From: Amyelois transitella
Lineage: Eukaryota > Arthropoda > Insecta > Lepidoptera > Pyralidae
Length of the DNA stretch: 64,000 bases
Direction: 5' to 3'
Assembly (NCBI RefSeq): GCF_032362555.1
Contig: NC_083512.1
Span: forward strand, 4,948,001 to 5,012,000
This document shows, piece after piece, positions 47,458 through 59,929 of this stretch (within the stretch, counting starts at the first letter, position 1; every line of letters starts with the position of its first letter). Made by a program: the position numbers and the translations under genes. Below the pieces are notes generated by a model. The model searched no databases, was not told where the DNA came from, and saw nothing but the letters and a program-made list of their open reading frames with translations.

Positions 47458-48887
47458 GTAGATTTACATATAATTGATTTCTGTTATTAATTTCCTACAC
47501 TAAAAGATGAGAAATTTTAAAAAATTGTCTAAAATCAAAATGCTCCATAAGGGAAATTACATAGAATTTTTTATTTATATAGCACACTATACATATGATA
47601 CTATTGTTATCATAGAACGCACATAAGACCTAAACAACTAGTGTACTAAAATAATTTTATAGGAAAGTAGACTTATGCTGGGAGCTGTCTGCAAAATTAT
47701 TTAAACTCCAAGCTTATGGTCTACTACAAACTACAAAAGACAATGATAGAAAATGCAATCGAAAGTATGCAATGATAAGTGAGATAATAAAAAACGTTAT
47801 TCTTTCTCACTGGAGATAAGATATAGTTCTGACACTATACTTTAGATATGTATTACACATACACTAAATGTTACAGCCGTTAAACATTCTTTAACGCTTG
47901 TGACGTTTATTTATAGAGAGATATATTTATTGTATACCTATGTTTGACAAAAATAAATGAATAATTAATATAAGATTTAATAGATTTTAGAAAAACATGC
48001 AATATATACGATCCTATAACATGTGAAGTAATAAAGTAATAAAAAAATGTAAGTACATTTGACATTATACACTTGGTAATTTACATATTTATGGGTATTG
48101 TGTTCAATTTGCTTCAAACGAACAAATACTCTACAAAAAATATAATAAACTGCTTTGTTATAAAACAGTTAACAATATATTTTTACATACCTATATGAAG
48201 AACAAACGTAGGACTTAACAAAGTGTTGCAAATGTTGATTGCGAAACGAATTTCCTTGTTGCAAGTAGAAAAATAAAGACAAAATGTTATGACGTTTAGG
48301 TATGTAACACGAAAGGCTTTTGTTATGTTTTTATTATGATTTTGCTTTGTTTTACTGGATTGATGCAAATACTGAATTAACAACGGGACTTAGAATTTCG
48401 CGCCGGTGCTAAATTCCATGGTGTGTGGAACAGACTCATATATACATATGCCAAGTTCTTGTTCAAAAATCTTTGATTTTTCTTTCTCCTCCTGGCTTTA
48501 ATCCCGATTACATCTCTTTGTTCTTGTTAAAAAAATAAATCTAATATTTTGTAATATGCATAAAACACAGTGAAACAAACTTATGACCTATTGTAATGTT
48601 TATACATGTGACGTAGATCAACGTTAAGATGCGGTTTACCACAAAAGTTTAATTATTAGCTTACATTACATCCCAGCGCTGCCATATTAATTGTGGTTTC
48701 TAGAGGCTTCTAGGGGTAAAAAATAATTCTGAGTACAATCTTCATCCTCTTGACAGTCCTGGTTGTGTGCTCACACTCTAAGAAGGAGTCAGCCTGAGAC
48801 CGCGATCGTAGATTTTATAAATCAAGTTCAAAAACTAAAAGCTAATAAAATAAATAATCTAGATCTAAATAGCTGAAAGGGCCATTC

Positions 48888-48955
48888 AGTCTTTTCAAGA
48901 CTGTTAGCTCTGTCTACCCCGCAAGGGATATAGATGTGACCATATGTATGTACGT
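48888..48955 (-). repeat. Short-element fragment, reverse orientation
   Basis: GTCTTTTCAAGACTGTTAGC and TCTACCCCGCAAGGGATATA then GATGTGACCATATGTATG, the reverse complement of the head of the copy at 32862. Its end resembles the tail of the LINE at 51541. Confidence 0.8.
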
Positions 48956-49180
48956 TTGTAGATCTAAATGTAAAAAAATATCATTTGAACTACTAATATA
49001 CTATATCACTAAACATTCATATTGGAAATATTTAAATAGTGGACTAGATCCCGCTTCACGACCACACTGAAACTCGACACTGTGATAATATAATCTTGTT
49101 CCGTCATTAACTCAACAAATACATTCGCAGCATCCAGTGAAGAGGATGTTCTATGATCGTCACGGCATTTGTATTCAATA

Positions 49181-52100
49181 ATGAGTATAATATATGTATT
49201 ATGTTTAATGGTGAAGTTAGTAGTGGGAGTGATTGGTGAAAATAAACTCAGTTCACCTAATATAGTGTTCATAATAGCGGACGATTTGGTGAGTAAAATA
49301 TAAATATTTATGCACTGACAAAGTATCTATGTACTGCCAAAACCTGTTTCCGGATATATAAATGTAGAATTAATGTAGAGCAGGTTCTGATACGAGAAGG
49401 AACTACTTTTTCCTCTTGTAATTGACTTTGTAAGTATTATAATAACTACCAAAATTATGTTTGTAAGTTTTTAAATAGAATATGGTACTGTTGACTACTC
49501 TTGGGTGGACTTCAATGGAAACCCTATTAGCTAAATTAAACAAGAGTTTAATTTAGCTTTTTAGTTTTACCTTGTTAGCTAAATTAATGAACGAGGAAAA
49601 GTTTAACTTTAGGCTAGCTAACTAGTAAGAAAATGGTGTTCTCGTTGGTATATAAAGTAAAAAACCGTCCTTATATTATAAGTACCTACTCAGGTACACG
49701 CAAAAATAAAAATGTGAGATTTAAACTTAGTCATTTATTTATGTAAGTTTAGTTGACGGTAAAAAAGAAAACCGCATATTGAGGCAATGTGCAGGTTTTA
49801 AAAAACTGAATGTGTAATTATGATCCAATATGGGTTAAGTTCCCCTGCAATGGTTGCGGAGGTCAGATGGAAGTCGCTTCGTGTAAAAACCTGACTCACC
49901 CAATCCGGGGTTATGGTCGTAAAGGCGCAATCCGGGCAATCTCCAAATAGGTGAGGATGTAACCGGGCCTAACACCAGAGCAAGAAAAGTAAAGGCAGAA
50001 AACAAACAAATAGAGGTATTTATTCTTGTTATTTAGAAATTCGAACAGATACCGGTAAGTACCAAAATTGCAGGGTTGGGACGACGTCAGTTTCCACGGC
50101 TCGGATCAGATCCCGACGCCCAACATCGACCTGCTGGCGTATACGGGGGTCGCCCTGCAGCGGTATTACTCCCACGCCGTGTGCTCGCCGTCGCGGGCCG
50201 CCCTCCTCACGGGGAAATTTGGACATAAGCTTGGTGATGTATCATTTTGTAAAAAATGGCTTTATCAAGACTTCGCGTGCCGGGCAAGATTTACCATGCA
50301 GACTCAAAAATATCCATACCTAAGCGAATATTTGAAAAAAATTCTTTTATAAGAACACTTTTATTTTTATTTTCACGTGATTTGCAACTTATTGTCATTC
50401 TTATTCTTATCCGATACAGGTATGCAAGGTTATCCTTTGACTAATGGTGAAGATCGGGGTTTGCCTATAACTGAAAAAATACTTTCGCAATATTTAAAAG
50501 AACTTGGTTATACTACCCATTTGGTAGGCAAATGGCACTCGGGCAGTTCACGGAAAAAATATCTGCCCACTGAACGAGGATTTGATAGCTACTTCGGACA
50601 CATATGCGGCTACATAGACTACTATGAGTACGTGCTAGAGGAAACGGTATGTTTACGTCAAATGTTTATTAAAATATTGTTCAGAGCCTCTCCTTATGAA
50701 CTTGTCACTAAACTACTTCAAAATATGTTAGAAAATGGAATTAAAAAAAATAACAATATGAAGTAAATTCAGTTTTCTTGCAATGATAAACAATTTTATT
50801 CGTAATATTATATTCATCTTTATAAACTACATGGCGAAATAATTTCAGTGGGAATCAGGACAAGTGTCTGGAATGTGTCTGTATAGAAACACCACACCAG
50901 CATGGGACGTCGAAGGCTACATCACTGACGTGTATACAAAAGAAGCCGTTTCAAGTAAGAGTAAAAAAAAACTTAGTAGTTCTTAGCATCTTTAATTAAT
51001 TAAGAAAAAAATTAAAGTACTTTTTAATAGTTGTATTTTTCGTCGGAAAAATACAACTATTATACATGTAAATGTTTTTTTTATTTCTAGTAATAAAAGA
51101 TCACGACACATCCAAACCATTGTTCTTGACCGTCGCTCACAATGCGCCTCATTCGGGGAACGATCCGGCATTAATGCAGGCCCCGCCCCAAGATGTGAGG
51201 GCCATGCGTCACGTAGAACTGCCGGAAAGACGAATTTTAGCAGGTTAGACATTAGGCATATATCCATCCCTACTTGTATCTCAATTTTATTAACGCAATA
51301 ATCTGTGTGCCTGTTGCGAAAGTGCAACAACGCTTTTAATGAAATTGTTTACAAATAGCTTTTAATAGGTATAGTGAATTATCCGATTCCAACATAGGCA
51401 TAGGGTTTTTTTTTAAATACCTAAGTTAAGTATAAAACGGTCGGCGGTATGGGCAAAAGCTTGTTCATTCACTTGCAAGCTTACGGAATAAAAGACTATA
51501 ATTTCGGCTGCATTAGGTAGCAGGTAGATAATAAGAGTACATACATACATACATACATACATAAAATCACGCCTCTTTCCCGGAGGGGTAGGCAGAGACT
51601 ACCTCTTTCCACTTGCCACGATCTCTGCATACTTCTTTCGCTTCGTCCACATTCATAACTCTCTTCATACAAGCTCGGCGGTTTCGGGTACTTTTGACCT
51701 GACCCTTTACCAGGACGTCCTTAATTTGATCAAGATACGTTCGTCTAGGTCTTCCCACTCCGACCTTTCCCTCCACACTCTCCTTGTATATCTGCTTAGT
51801 CAACCTGCTTTCATTCATCCTCTCCACATGACCGAACCATCTTAACATACCCTTTTCTATTCCTGTAACTACATCTTCTTTCACATCACAACATTCCCTT
51901 ATCACGCTGTTCCTTATCCTGTCACTCAATTTCACACCCATCATACTCCTTAACGCTCTCATTTCCACTGCATTTATTCTGCTTTCATGCTTCTTTTGCC
52001 ATACCCAACTTTCACTCCCATACATTAATGTCGGGACCAACACGCCCCTGTGCACAGCCAGTCGAGCCTTTTTGGATAGTTTCTGACTGCTCATAAAGGC

Positions 52101-54592
52101 ATGCAAAGCTCCATTCACCATGTTCCCCGCGTTCACTCTCCTTTCAATATCACTATCATACTTGCCATCTGATGTAAACTTTGATCCTAGATATACAAAC
52201 TCTTTCACTTGCTCCACTTTTTCTCCTCCAATCAAAATATTACATGCTGTCATTTCTTTCTCCATTTCAAAAACCAGTGTTTTAGTTTTACTTACGTTCA
52301 CTTTCATTCCTTTCTCTTTTAAAGCTTCATGCATACAGTTTACCATCTCCTGTAACTCCTCCGCTGATGACGCCAGTATAACCTGATCGTCGGCATAGAG
52401 CAGACATTTGACGAGTAACTCATTCATCCTTAATCCACTTTTAGACTCTTTCAAATCTGTCAAACAGCTATCCATAAATAGGTTGAACAGCCACGGTGAC
52501 GCAACACATCCTTGCCTAACGCCTTTCTCAATCTTAAACCACTCAGTGTGCGCTCCGTTTATCCTGACACAAGCACTCGAATCCTCATATAAGGATTTCA
52601 GTGCTCGTATTAAGAGACTGCTCACCCCATGCATAGAAAGTGCTGACCACAATTCATTCCTCTCAACTCTGTCATAGGCCTTTTCCAGATCTACGAATGT
52701 GCAATAGACTTTTTGACTCTTGGCCAAAAACTTTTCGGCTATGCACCGCAAGGAAAAGACCTGATCAGTACATCCCATTCCCTTTCGAAATCCCGCTTGA
52801 GCATCCCATATTTTGTCATCAGTTTCATTCCTGACTCTATTAATCAATACCTTAGCATACAATTTGCCGACGACGCTAAGCAGGCTTATACCACGATAAT
52901 TTTTGCAGTCCAGCTGTGACCCTTTTCCTTTGTAAAGTGGCACGATAACAGCCTTACACCAATCTTTTGGTACTCGGCCGCTTCTCCAACACAAATTGAA
53001 AAGGCAGTACAACTGACTAGCTACTACGCCTTTTCCTGCTTTAAGCATCTCGACCGACACTCTATCACACCCAGCAGCCTTTCCCGCTTTCATACTCTTA
53101 AGTGCTTCCACAATTTCGAACATTTCAATTTCGCCTTCCATCTCATTCTCTTTTTCTTCGCTATAGCAGAAATCTTTCTTATTTCCTTCCTTTTTTTCAA
53201 ATAAACTTTCAAAATAGTCCTTCCATATCTTTAGTACACATTCTTCTCCTTTCACAACGCTACCATCCTGGCATCTGATCCTAGTCAGCTCTCTGGTTAT
53301 AGTATTTCCTCGGGCTGACCTTACGGATTTCCAGAATACTTTCAGATTTGACTGAAAGTCTTCTGATAGCCTTTTATCAAAATCCTCTTTATACTCTTCT
53401 TTCTTTCTAATCACAGCTTTCTTAACCAAATCTTTCATTTTCTTATATTCCTTACGTGCTTCATTCACATCTTCATCTATAACCTCTTGCATTCTTAAGT
53501 TAGCTTTTGCTGCTAACAAATCCAGCCAAGAGTACATGATGTCTTTAATATCTCTTGTGTGATGTTTTTTATAAATCTCCTACATAAACAAATACCTATA
53601 ACGCATTTGAAAAAAAAACTGTCTACAGACATACTCTCATTTTCAGCAATGATCAAAAAACTCGATGAAAGTGTCGGTGACATTATGGACGCATTGCACG
53701 AAAAAGAAATGTTGCAAAATACTATAATTGTGTTTGTGTCGGACAATGGGGGCATGACCTCTGGAGACTCCTTAAATTATGGATCCAATTGGCCCTTGAG
53801 AGGGATTAAAATGAGTCCTTTTGAAGGAGGTATCAGAGTCACTGGACTAATATGGACCTCGACGTTAAACCATCATGTGTGGAATGGCTGCATGCATGCA
53901 GTAGATTGGCTTCCTACTTTAATGAAAGCAATAGGAGCTGATGTGCCAACAGATATAGACGGGATTGATCTTTGGAATCAAATTTTATCAAATGAAAACA
54001 CTACTAGAAGTAATATATTTGATATATATGATCACACTGGACATTCCACAGTTATATCAGGAGAATTCAAATTAGTAACTGGTAATGTTAACTTGGAGTA
54101 TAGCAATTATCAGGGAGATGGTTTGAGAGGTATAATTGGCAGTGGAATTTCTTACGAAAATTCTATTAAAAATAGTAAGATGTACTCAATTTTAGAGCAA
54201 ATTGGTAAACCCTTCAATATAAGTGACATTTATTTAAGAAATAATCTTAAAATTGATTGTAAAGGGAAAATACGAGATAGTAAAACTGTTTGTTATCCTC
54301 AAAATGGTAAGAACTTAATTATTACTCAAACATACGTCATCTTACATGGAAAATATATTTTTTAAAACTATTTTAAATTTCAGGTAAAGCGTGTCTTTTC
54401 AACATAGTGGATGATCCGTGCGAGACAATGGACTTATCTGAAAAATATCCAGATACTTTAAAACGTTTGACAGACATACTACAAGTAGAAGTAGATAAGA
54501 GAGTACATCGCCCAGTTCCTCCGTATAGAGATCCAAGAGGATTACCCAAGTTATTCAATTATACGTGGACTATGTTTGCGGATTACTTTTGA
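49181..54592 (+). CDS. Arylsulfatase B-like sulfatase 2, 540 aa
   Basis: Exons 49181-49288, 50074-50233, 50420-50646, 50849-50954, 51091-51243, 53647-54306 and 54384-54592, giving 541 codons. Exons 2, 3 and 5 have exactly the lengths (160, 227 and 153 nt) of those in the neighbouring gene. The first ATG opens a signal peptide ([19 protein letters not shown]). Sulfatase residues are Asp34-Asp35 ([18 protein letters not shown]), the canonical formylglycine motif CSPSR (Cys73, Arg77), GKWH (Lys127, His129), AHNAPH (His217, His221), VSDNGG (Asp284, Asn285) and Lys306 in [14 protein letters not shown] in LYRNTTPAW is a potential N-glycosylation site. All active-site residues are present, so activation by the formylglycine-generating enzyme and sulfatase activity are expected in lysosome or secreted fluid. 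Exon 2 is GC-rich. The fifth intron carries an antisense RTE-type LINE. Confidence 0.92.
49289..50073. other. Intron 1 of sulfatase 2
   Basis: Contains the SINE body fragment at 49772-49985. No coding sequence otherwise. Confidence 0.6.
49772..49985 (+). mobile_element. SINE body fragment
   Basis: CTGAATGTGTAATTATGATC, GGTTGCGGAGGTCAGATGG and GAAGTCGCTTCGTGTAAAAA match the SINE at 15541-15905. The tRNA-like head is missing. Confidence 0.7.
51541..53540 (-). mobile_element. 5'-truncated RTE-type LINE
   Basis: Inserted antisense in the fifth intron of sulfatase 2. The element's 3' end is the (TATG)n tract at 51541-51563 (seen as CATACATA on the plus strand), directly after the stop codon of its reading frame. 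The 5' end stops near 53540, so the endonuclease region and 5' UTR are absent, as in most LINE copies. The long open frame suggests recent insertion. Confidence 0.9.
51567..53537 (-). CDS. LINE reverse transcriptase (RTE-like), N-terminally truncated, 656 codons open
   Basis: Reverse transcriptase that in an intact element copies its RNA at a nicked target. Visible blocks are the Lys-rich connector, [20 protein letters not shown] and [19 protein letters not shown] (about 190-229), [13 protein letters not shown], the catalytic [11 protein letters not shown] with Asp283, [16 protein letters not shown] (341-356), and YADD at 381-384. After the palm and thumb comes the typical C-terminal segment RWFGHVERM then [11 protein letters not shown]. 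The apurinic endonuclease domain expected at the N-terminus is missing because of the 5' truncation, so this copy cannot move by itself. The frame is uninterrupted. The ATG used here may simply be an internal Met of the original protein. The clade assignment is from recall of similar Heliconius and Bombyx proteins. Confidence 0.9.
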   Translation of the reverse strand: MYSWLDLLAAKANLRMQEVIDEDVNEARKEYKKMKDLVKKAVIRKKEEYKEDFDKRLSEDFQSNLKVFWKSVRSARGNTITRELTRIRCQDGSVVKGEECVLKIWKDYFESLFEKKEGNKKDFCYSEEKENEMEGEIEMFEIVEALKSMKAGKAAGCDRVSVEMLKAGKGVVASQLYCLFNLCWRSGRVPKDWCKAVIVPLYKGKGSQLDCKNYRGISLLSVVGKLYAKVLINRVRNETDDKIWDAQAGFRKGMGCTDQVFSLRCIAEKFLAKSQKVYCTFVDLEKAYDRVERNELWSALSMHGVSSLLIRALKSLYEDSSACVRINGAHTEWFKIEKGVRQGCVASPWLFNLFMDSCLTDLKESKSGLRMNELLVKCLLYADDQVILASSAEELQEMVNCMHEALKEKGMKVNVSKTKTLVFEMEKEMTACNILIGGEKVEQVKEFVYLGSKFTSDGKYDSDIERRVNAGNMVNGALHAFMSSQKLSKKARLAVHRGVLVPTLMYGSESWVWQKKHESRINAVEMRALRSMMGVKLSDRIRNSVIRECCDVKEDVVTGIEKGMLRWFGHVERMNESRLTKQIYKESVEGKVGVGRPRRTYLDQIKDVLVKGQVKSTRNRRACMKRVMNVDEAKEVCRDRGKWKEVVSAYPSGKEA

Positions 54593-54754
54593 TTTTTTTA
54601 CGCAATAATAGTGTACTTATTAGATAAGTGGCATGAAGTTTGTAAGAAATGTGATACACATATTGTATAGCTAGTTCATTTTATCAAGAAAACAGATTAC
54701 TTATTTTGATCTCGACATTTTTAGTCTCCGAACCCCTATAAAGATAACAGTACG

Positions 54755-55188
54755 AGGTTGCAGTATGCAGCCCCCCTAGTGAGGGCGATGCGTCACGTCT
54801 GCAGTGGCCGATCTTTGCAGCTAACGATAATTTATGAGGCTATTATCCTTTAAAATTGAATTTTGTTACAATAGAAAACGTGTTTAAGCGTGGTTTTCCA
54901 GGTGAACATTTCTTAGAAGTTATAGGTAGGTTCAGTTGGACGACATGGATTATATATTATTTTAAGTCTTTAGGAATTAATAGTGAAAGCTGTAATATTT
55001 TCATTTTAAAGTACGCAAAAAGGAGGTATGAGATATTTTCAAGAGAGGCTCTTGAAAAAGATACAGAGCAGAACACCATAATTACATTTGTTTCGTATAA
55101 TGGGGGCATGACCTCTGGCGTAACGATGAATTATGTATCTAATTGGCCTTTGCGGGGACTGAAAATGTCCCTTTTTCATGCAGGTATT
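54755..55188 (+). pseudogene. Fragmentary third sulfatase copy
   Basis: Two recognisable pieces lie just downstream of sulfatase 2. Around 54760-54810 the sequence GTGAGGGCGATGCGTCACGT resembles exon 5 (GTGAGGGCCATGCGTCACGT). Around 55049-55188 the translation NTIITFVSYNGGMTSG then NYVSNWPLRGLKMSLFHAG matches exon 6 ([16 protein letters not shown]). The metal-binding Asp of SDNGG is Tyr here. The formylglycine exon is absent, stops intervene, and no splice structure links the pieces. Confidence 0.8.
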
Positions 55189-56723
55189 ATGAATCGCCGC
55201 TGTTTATTGATCTTATTTGTACATCATTTTGTAATCAAAGGTTACATAAACTAAAGGAGAACCTGATATTTATTATTTACCTGTTATAAAATTTAAAAGA
55301 TCATTTCCTTCTGCCTTTCAAACGAAAAAAATAACTCCGGGGGACTTATTGCCACGTGAATTAAGAAAGGTACCCTTACAAAAAAATTGTTTAATTAAAT
55401 ATGAATTACTAGATAAAAATTATATATATAACGTAAAAGTCATTGAAAAAAATCATAATTAAACATTGTTTTTCAGAATTTTCACAAGGATGACATTTCT
55501 GTGTCCATTACTGCACAGTTTAAAATAAACTAGGTATATAATCTACTACTCTTTTTCGTGTGTTATTTGTTGTAGCCTAAACCAAGTTGTACTCTAAACC
55601 ATTGCGTTTCGGAGCCTTCGGAGCGGAGAATCAGCTTAAAAATACCAGTAGAAAATATTTCAATAAATTACATCATACCAAAGCATCATACTGTGAAATA
55701 TTTATAAAGATTGATGTAAAGTACCTACAGTGTTAGCGAGTTCGGCTTTGATGTGATTAATAATTCCTGGAGTTCTGAACGTAAGTACGTTTTCAACTAA
55801 CTGTGGAGTTCATAAATTAATAACATATGCTACAGGTGAAACCAACCTGAAATAATTTTTGCTCTAATCTTTTTGTTGATAAGATACAACATCTTGTATC
55901 TCTTTTTGATAATTTTTACAAAATAATATAGTAATACATAGATGTAAGAAGAAAAAAGTAAAAAAATGGCCTACTGGGAATTCGCCATCATAAGGAAAAT
56001 TGCTACTCGTATACATGCATATTATGTTCAAAATATTCATTAATAATTTAGTGTTTATTAAAAAGAAGTATTTTAGGTATCTCATGTTTGCGTATTCCCG
56101 GTTGCACTCTGCGCCACAATACTTCGGGGTCGGCACCGATATAAGTATTTCTTTTCACATTGCCGGCCTGTAGCAGCTTTAGCTTTAAGGCCATGTCACG
56201 CACGTCTTTGTATTATATATCGGGTTCACAAAACAATTGGTGACTATGATTGCGCCTACATAGAAAATCAATAATCAGGGGAGTTACTTGCGTATTCAAC
56301 AGGGATATAGAATCTTCATAAACAAACCACAACGTGAACCTTGAATTTTACTGAGTATGACGTAAGTACGACACTTCTCGTTCACATCCAATTTCAATAC
56401 GCATGTTTGATGAACCGGTTCAAACATATCCTCTTACAGACATCTTACAGCTTTCTAGTATCGTTCTATTTGATACCTGAGTAGGCATGATACAATTATA
56501 GGTACCTACAGAGGGAATTTGGGAGGTATCAAATACAAGGAATAACTTATTTTCAGCAATATCGAAAATATTTGACGAAAGCTGTGTTCAAAAATTATTC
56601 AAGTGTACTTCAAACAGTTAGTTAGGTCTACATTCATTCATGTTTTTTAATGTAAACAATGTGCATTCGTCCACGATTTAGATTTAAGAGATCTATATTT
56701 GTAAATTGACGTCCGATGAAAAT

Positions 56724-56870
56724 GCTGCAGTGTAGTTTGTTCCGCCGCTTCTTCTACACATGCGCTTTTGGAGGGGTAGTAGTTATAATTAGATTTAAGT
56801 TATGTGACGTCAATAAGTGATAACTTGTATCTAATTTTGAAAATAAAACTATTCTATTCTGTTCTAGTAA
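56724..56870 (+). repeat. Interspersed repeat ending in an ATTCTATTCTG tract
   Basis: GCAGTGTAGTTTGTTCCGCC, GCTTCTTCTACACATGCGC and GGTAGTAGTTATAATTAG. An inverted relative lies at 34190-34312. Confidence 0.65.
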
Positions 56871-57609
56871 ATCAAATAAATATTTCTTAAGTATCATTTT
56901 AACACAGTGAGTTTCTGGCAGTAGTTTGTACTTGAAAGAGTAACTAATCTAGTATTTAATTCAGCAAACCTTGGTTTCTGAAGCAGCTTATAGTGCAACG
57001 CGAAATGAGACTTGTAGGTATTTCGCACCGTTTTATTAATTTTTGCACAGGAAAAATAAGCTGAGAAATGTAGGATTTTCTCGTAAATATTGCATTGTAT
57101 TAACACGGACATGAGTTGGTTTTATTTTTAAATGTGTATTTATCCAGGGTGTCACCCTGTTTCAGTCCTCAAACTATTTACTTCGACATTATTTTAAAAC
57201 AGTATTTAATTGTCATAGTCCGTCTAATGCGAAGACAACAACAGACCCTTTTGGATCATTATTACCTCGTTATTGTTCTGAAGTATCAACAGCAAACACA
57301 ATTAGGTCTCCCTATTGGCGATTATTTAGGAGATATAAATGACGCCGTCTGAACATTCAAAGACGTTATGCATGCTAATGTTCTCTTTTCGTCTTCACAT
57401 CTTTTGTATCTGTTTACAGTTTTATATAACCGCACAAGCAGATAATCTCTGCAATGAGCATAAATTTGTGTGATAAGGGGATTTCTGAATAGTTTACAAA
57501 CATAAAACTTCGAAACTTTAACAGTCTTAAACAATACAAAGTGGGTATTTCAACAAAGGTAGGTAGGTAGGGTAGTGCAAGGGAGTAGTGATTAGTGCTT
57601 TTCTTCATA

Positions 57610-57853
57610 CCCGAGCACATAAAAAGCAGGTCAGAAGCAGCGCAGTTTAATAGCGGGCCTGTACCAAGCTGTTATACTAACTTAAAATAAATTCTTCGAA
57701 CACATCATATCAAATTGCAACGCGTCCCCGCGTTCGAACTGCTCTGCGGCCTCATCGTAATGTAAAGACTTTGAAGAGTTTCTTGTATTACAACTTGATG
57801 CAGGCTCTCTTTTAAAACAGCACTGCTTCTGACCTGCTATTGATGTGCTCGGG
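57610..57853. mobile_element. MITE-like element with inverted ends
   Basis: The left end CCCGAGCACATAAAAAGCAG then GTCAGAAGCAGCGCAG is matched inversely by CTGCTTCTGACCTGCTATTG and ATGTGCTCGGG at the right. About 244 bp, no coding frame. The target duplication is not clear. Confidence 0.7.
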
Positions 57854-57865
57854 CCTTAAGTGACG

Positions 57866-57987
57866 GGTCAGCTATAGCCTCAAAGTCTCACGCGTCCAGC
57901 AGGATAGTCAATCATCACTCGAATTCCCCATTCGAATCCATGCTCGGTAGGCGTAACCTGAAATAACACTTGTTTTGGTAGATATTT
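57866..57987 (-). other. Exon-like segment, copy 1
   Basis: On the minus strand a good acceptor (GTTATTTCAG) is followed by VTPTEHGFEWGIRVMIDYP then AGRVRL and a stop. It looks like a terminal exon, but I know no protein it belongs to and found no exon upstream of it. A related segment lies at 58116-58284. Confidence 0.35.
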
Positions 57988-58115
57988 TGTTAACTTATGA
58001 TTGGTGTAATAGAAACATAGGTAAATTACAAAATCTTGCACGAAATTTTTTGTTGACGTTAATATTTTTGAATACAAACGAAGTTTCATTTTATTTCAAG
58101 CTGTGTTTTATCCTA

Positions 58116-58284
58116 TGGTCAGCTATAGAGCCTATTGACCCAAAGTTTCACAAAGCGTCCAGTAGGATAGTCAACAATCACTCGGACCTCCCTATTCGAC
58201 TTTACGTTCGTCGTAAACTGCAAGACTGTGGGCTGTATAAATTTTCGCTCATCCCCTTATTTTGGAGGGTATTTTGTTGGCTTA
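58116..58284 (-). pseudogene. Exon-like segment, copy 2
   Basis: Diverged duplicate of 57866-57987, including flanking intron-like sequence. The acceptor CTTGCAG is kept. A one-base length difference shifts the frame, with EVRVIVDYPTGRF still readable after the shift. Confidence 0.35.
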
Positions 58285-58997
58285 GGACCGGTGAACCGAC
58301 TCACAAAGACGAACGTTTTTTAAATTGTATGTCCTGCCTGTTGCATTTTGAAATAACACCTTTATATTATGGATAGGTACAAGGTAGACGGATAAGTTAT
58401 CTATGAAAATTACTCGACGAAAATGAGTCACTTTTTTATAAAATAAACTATTATTTGATGAAAAATATTTAATTACGTGAATTCATGAAAATTATTTCAG
58501 TAATGGCCGTATTGCAGTTATATCGCAATCATAAAAGTCATACTTTTCAGTAAACAGGCAATTTAGGCAACTGATTAATATTCCTTTGAAAGAAGGCTTT
58601 GCCTTTAAAAAAACATCAGGCAATTTTTCATACACTAAACTCCGTAATAGACGAGTTGGAAAGTCTAAGCATCTCATATACCTAAAACAAATATCGTTAA
58701 TTTCAGGCCAACATACTGACAGTAAGACACTGAAAACTGAACCCCACGATCCTTCACTAACTTTGCCAAGGAAAGGAAATATATTGAAATAGGAGAGGAA
58801 CAGAAGTATTTTATAAGCAAATCCAATATCATAATGTATATGGTTAGTAATTTCTGAAATTCATCACGCATCAATACCTATGTCACTCTACGGCTATATC
58901 GCTGATATTATTGCTTGGTAATATTGCTATCATTCCTAATATCGGTTTAATTAAATTGTTAGGTGGCTTTGTGGTCAAAGATATAAAGAAAAGTATA

Positions 58998-59095
58998 TAC
59001 ATTTATCACGTCTTTATCCCTTACAGGGAAGTAGAGCCACTGGTCTTGAAAGGGCTGTAAGGCCACATTCAGCTGCTTGGGTAAATACAGAAATT
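58998..59095 (+). repeat. Short-element head fragment
   Basis: CACGTCTTTATCCCTTACAG, GTCTTGAAAGGGCTG and GGCCACATTCAGCTGCTTGG match the copy at 32862. Confidence 0.6.
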
Positions 59096-59929
59096 GAGTT
59101 TACTAGCAAGGCTAAACCTATAAAAATCGGTTTTTTTAAAGTAAATTGGATAACCATCACTATCTGTGACTAAATCTCCAAGCCATAACGCGACTTAACG
59201 CGGTTTACAAGTATTTTTGAGATTATTGGCTCTGTCTTATAACGAATGGAGATGGGGATACAAGTACGTGTGTATGTATGTGTATGCACAATTCGAATTG
59301 ATGCTTCATTTTATTTGTGTATTTCTTTTTTATTTTCGAATTTTCTATGTACTGTATGAAATATAAAATTTATTAGTATTTCTATCATTCTTCGTATTAC
59401 TGTGAATCTGAAAAAGAAAACCATTTCATTAGATATTCTGCTGAGGAAGCGGAGAGGGTCGCCGAGGATTAGGAAAGGACGTTTGCACATTATGAATAAT
59501 TAATTTCACGTCAAAATAATTATTCAGTAGGTCATTTCGAGCATATAACGAAATAAGAGAAAATGTTTTATCTTTTTTATTTCATTTTATAAATTTTATT
59601 TTATCTTGTTTTTTTAACTTCAGGTTTTATTACAAATATACCAATGCCACTTAGTTCCCACTTTGTGCAACTAAGTGTAACTAAGTATATAATATACTAA
59701 CTATAACTAAGTATAAGATATACCTACTTAAATCTCGGTGATAAATAGATAGTCATGTGAAAAATTCGTCAAACATTTCTTAACGTTGGAACAAATTTAC
59801 CGCGGTGATCATAGCAACATTTCTATTAATTTTGTGGGCTAGACTTAGAGATTATTGACATTTTGTGTTTATCAACTATGGTATGGTATAGCTTTCACAG
59901 TGATCTGGTAGCGAAGAAAAAATACTGTG

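Larger units (their letters stand above)
47396..49180. other. Spacer between the two sulfatase genes
   Basis: Contains the 3' UTR and poly(A) signal of sulfatase 1, a reverse short-element fragment (48888-48955), and presumably the promoter of sulfatase 2. No further gene seen. Confidence 0.6.

Noticed and set aside
52120-52919. Plus-strand open frames within the LINE
   Set aside because: Complement shadows of the reverse transcriptase frame.
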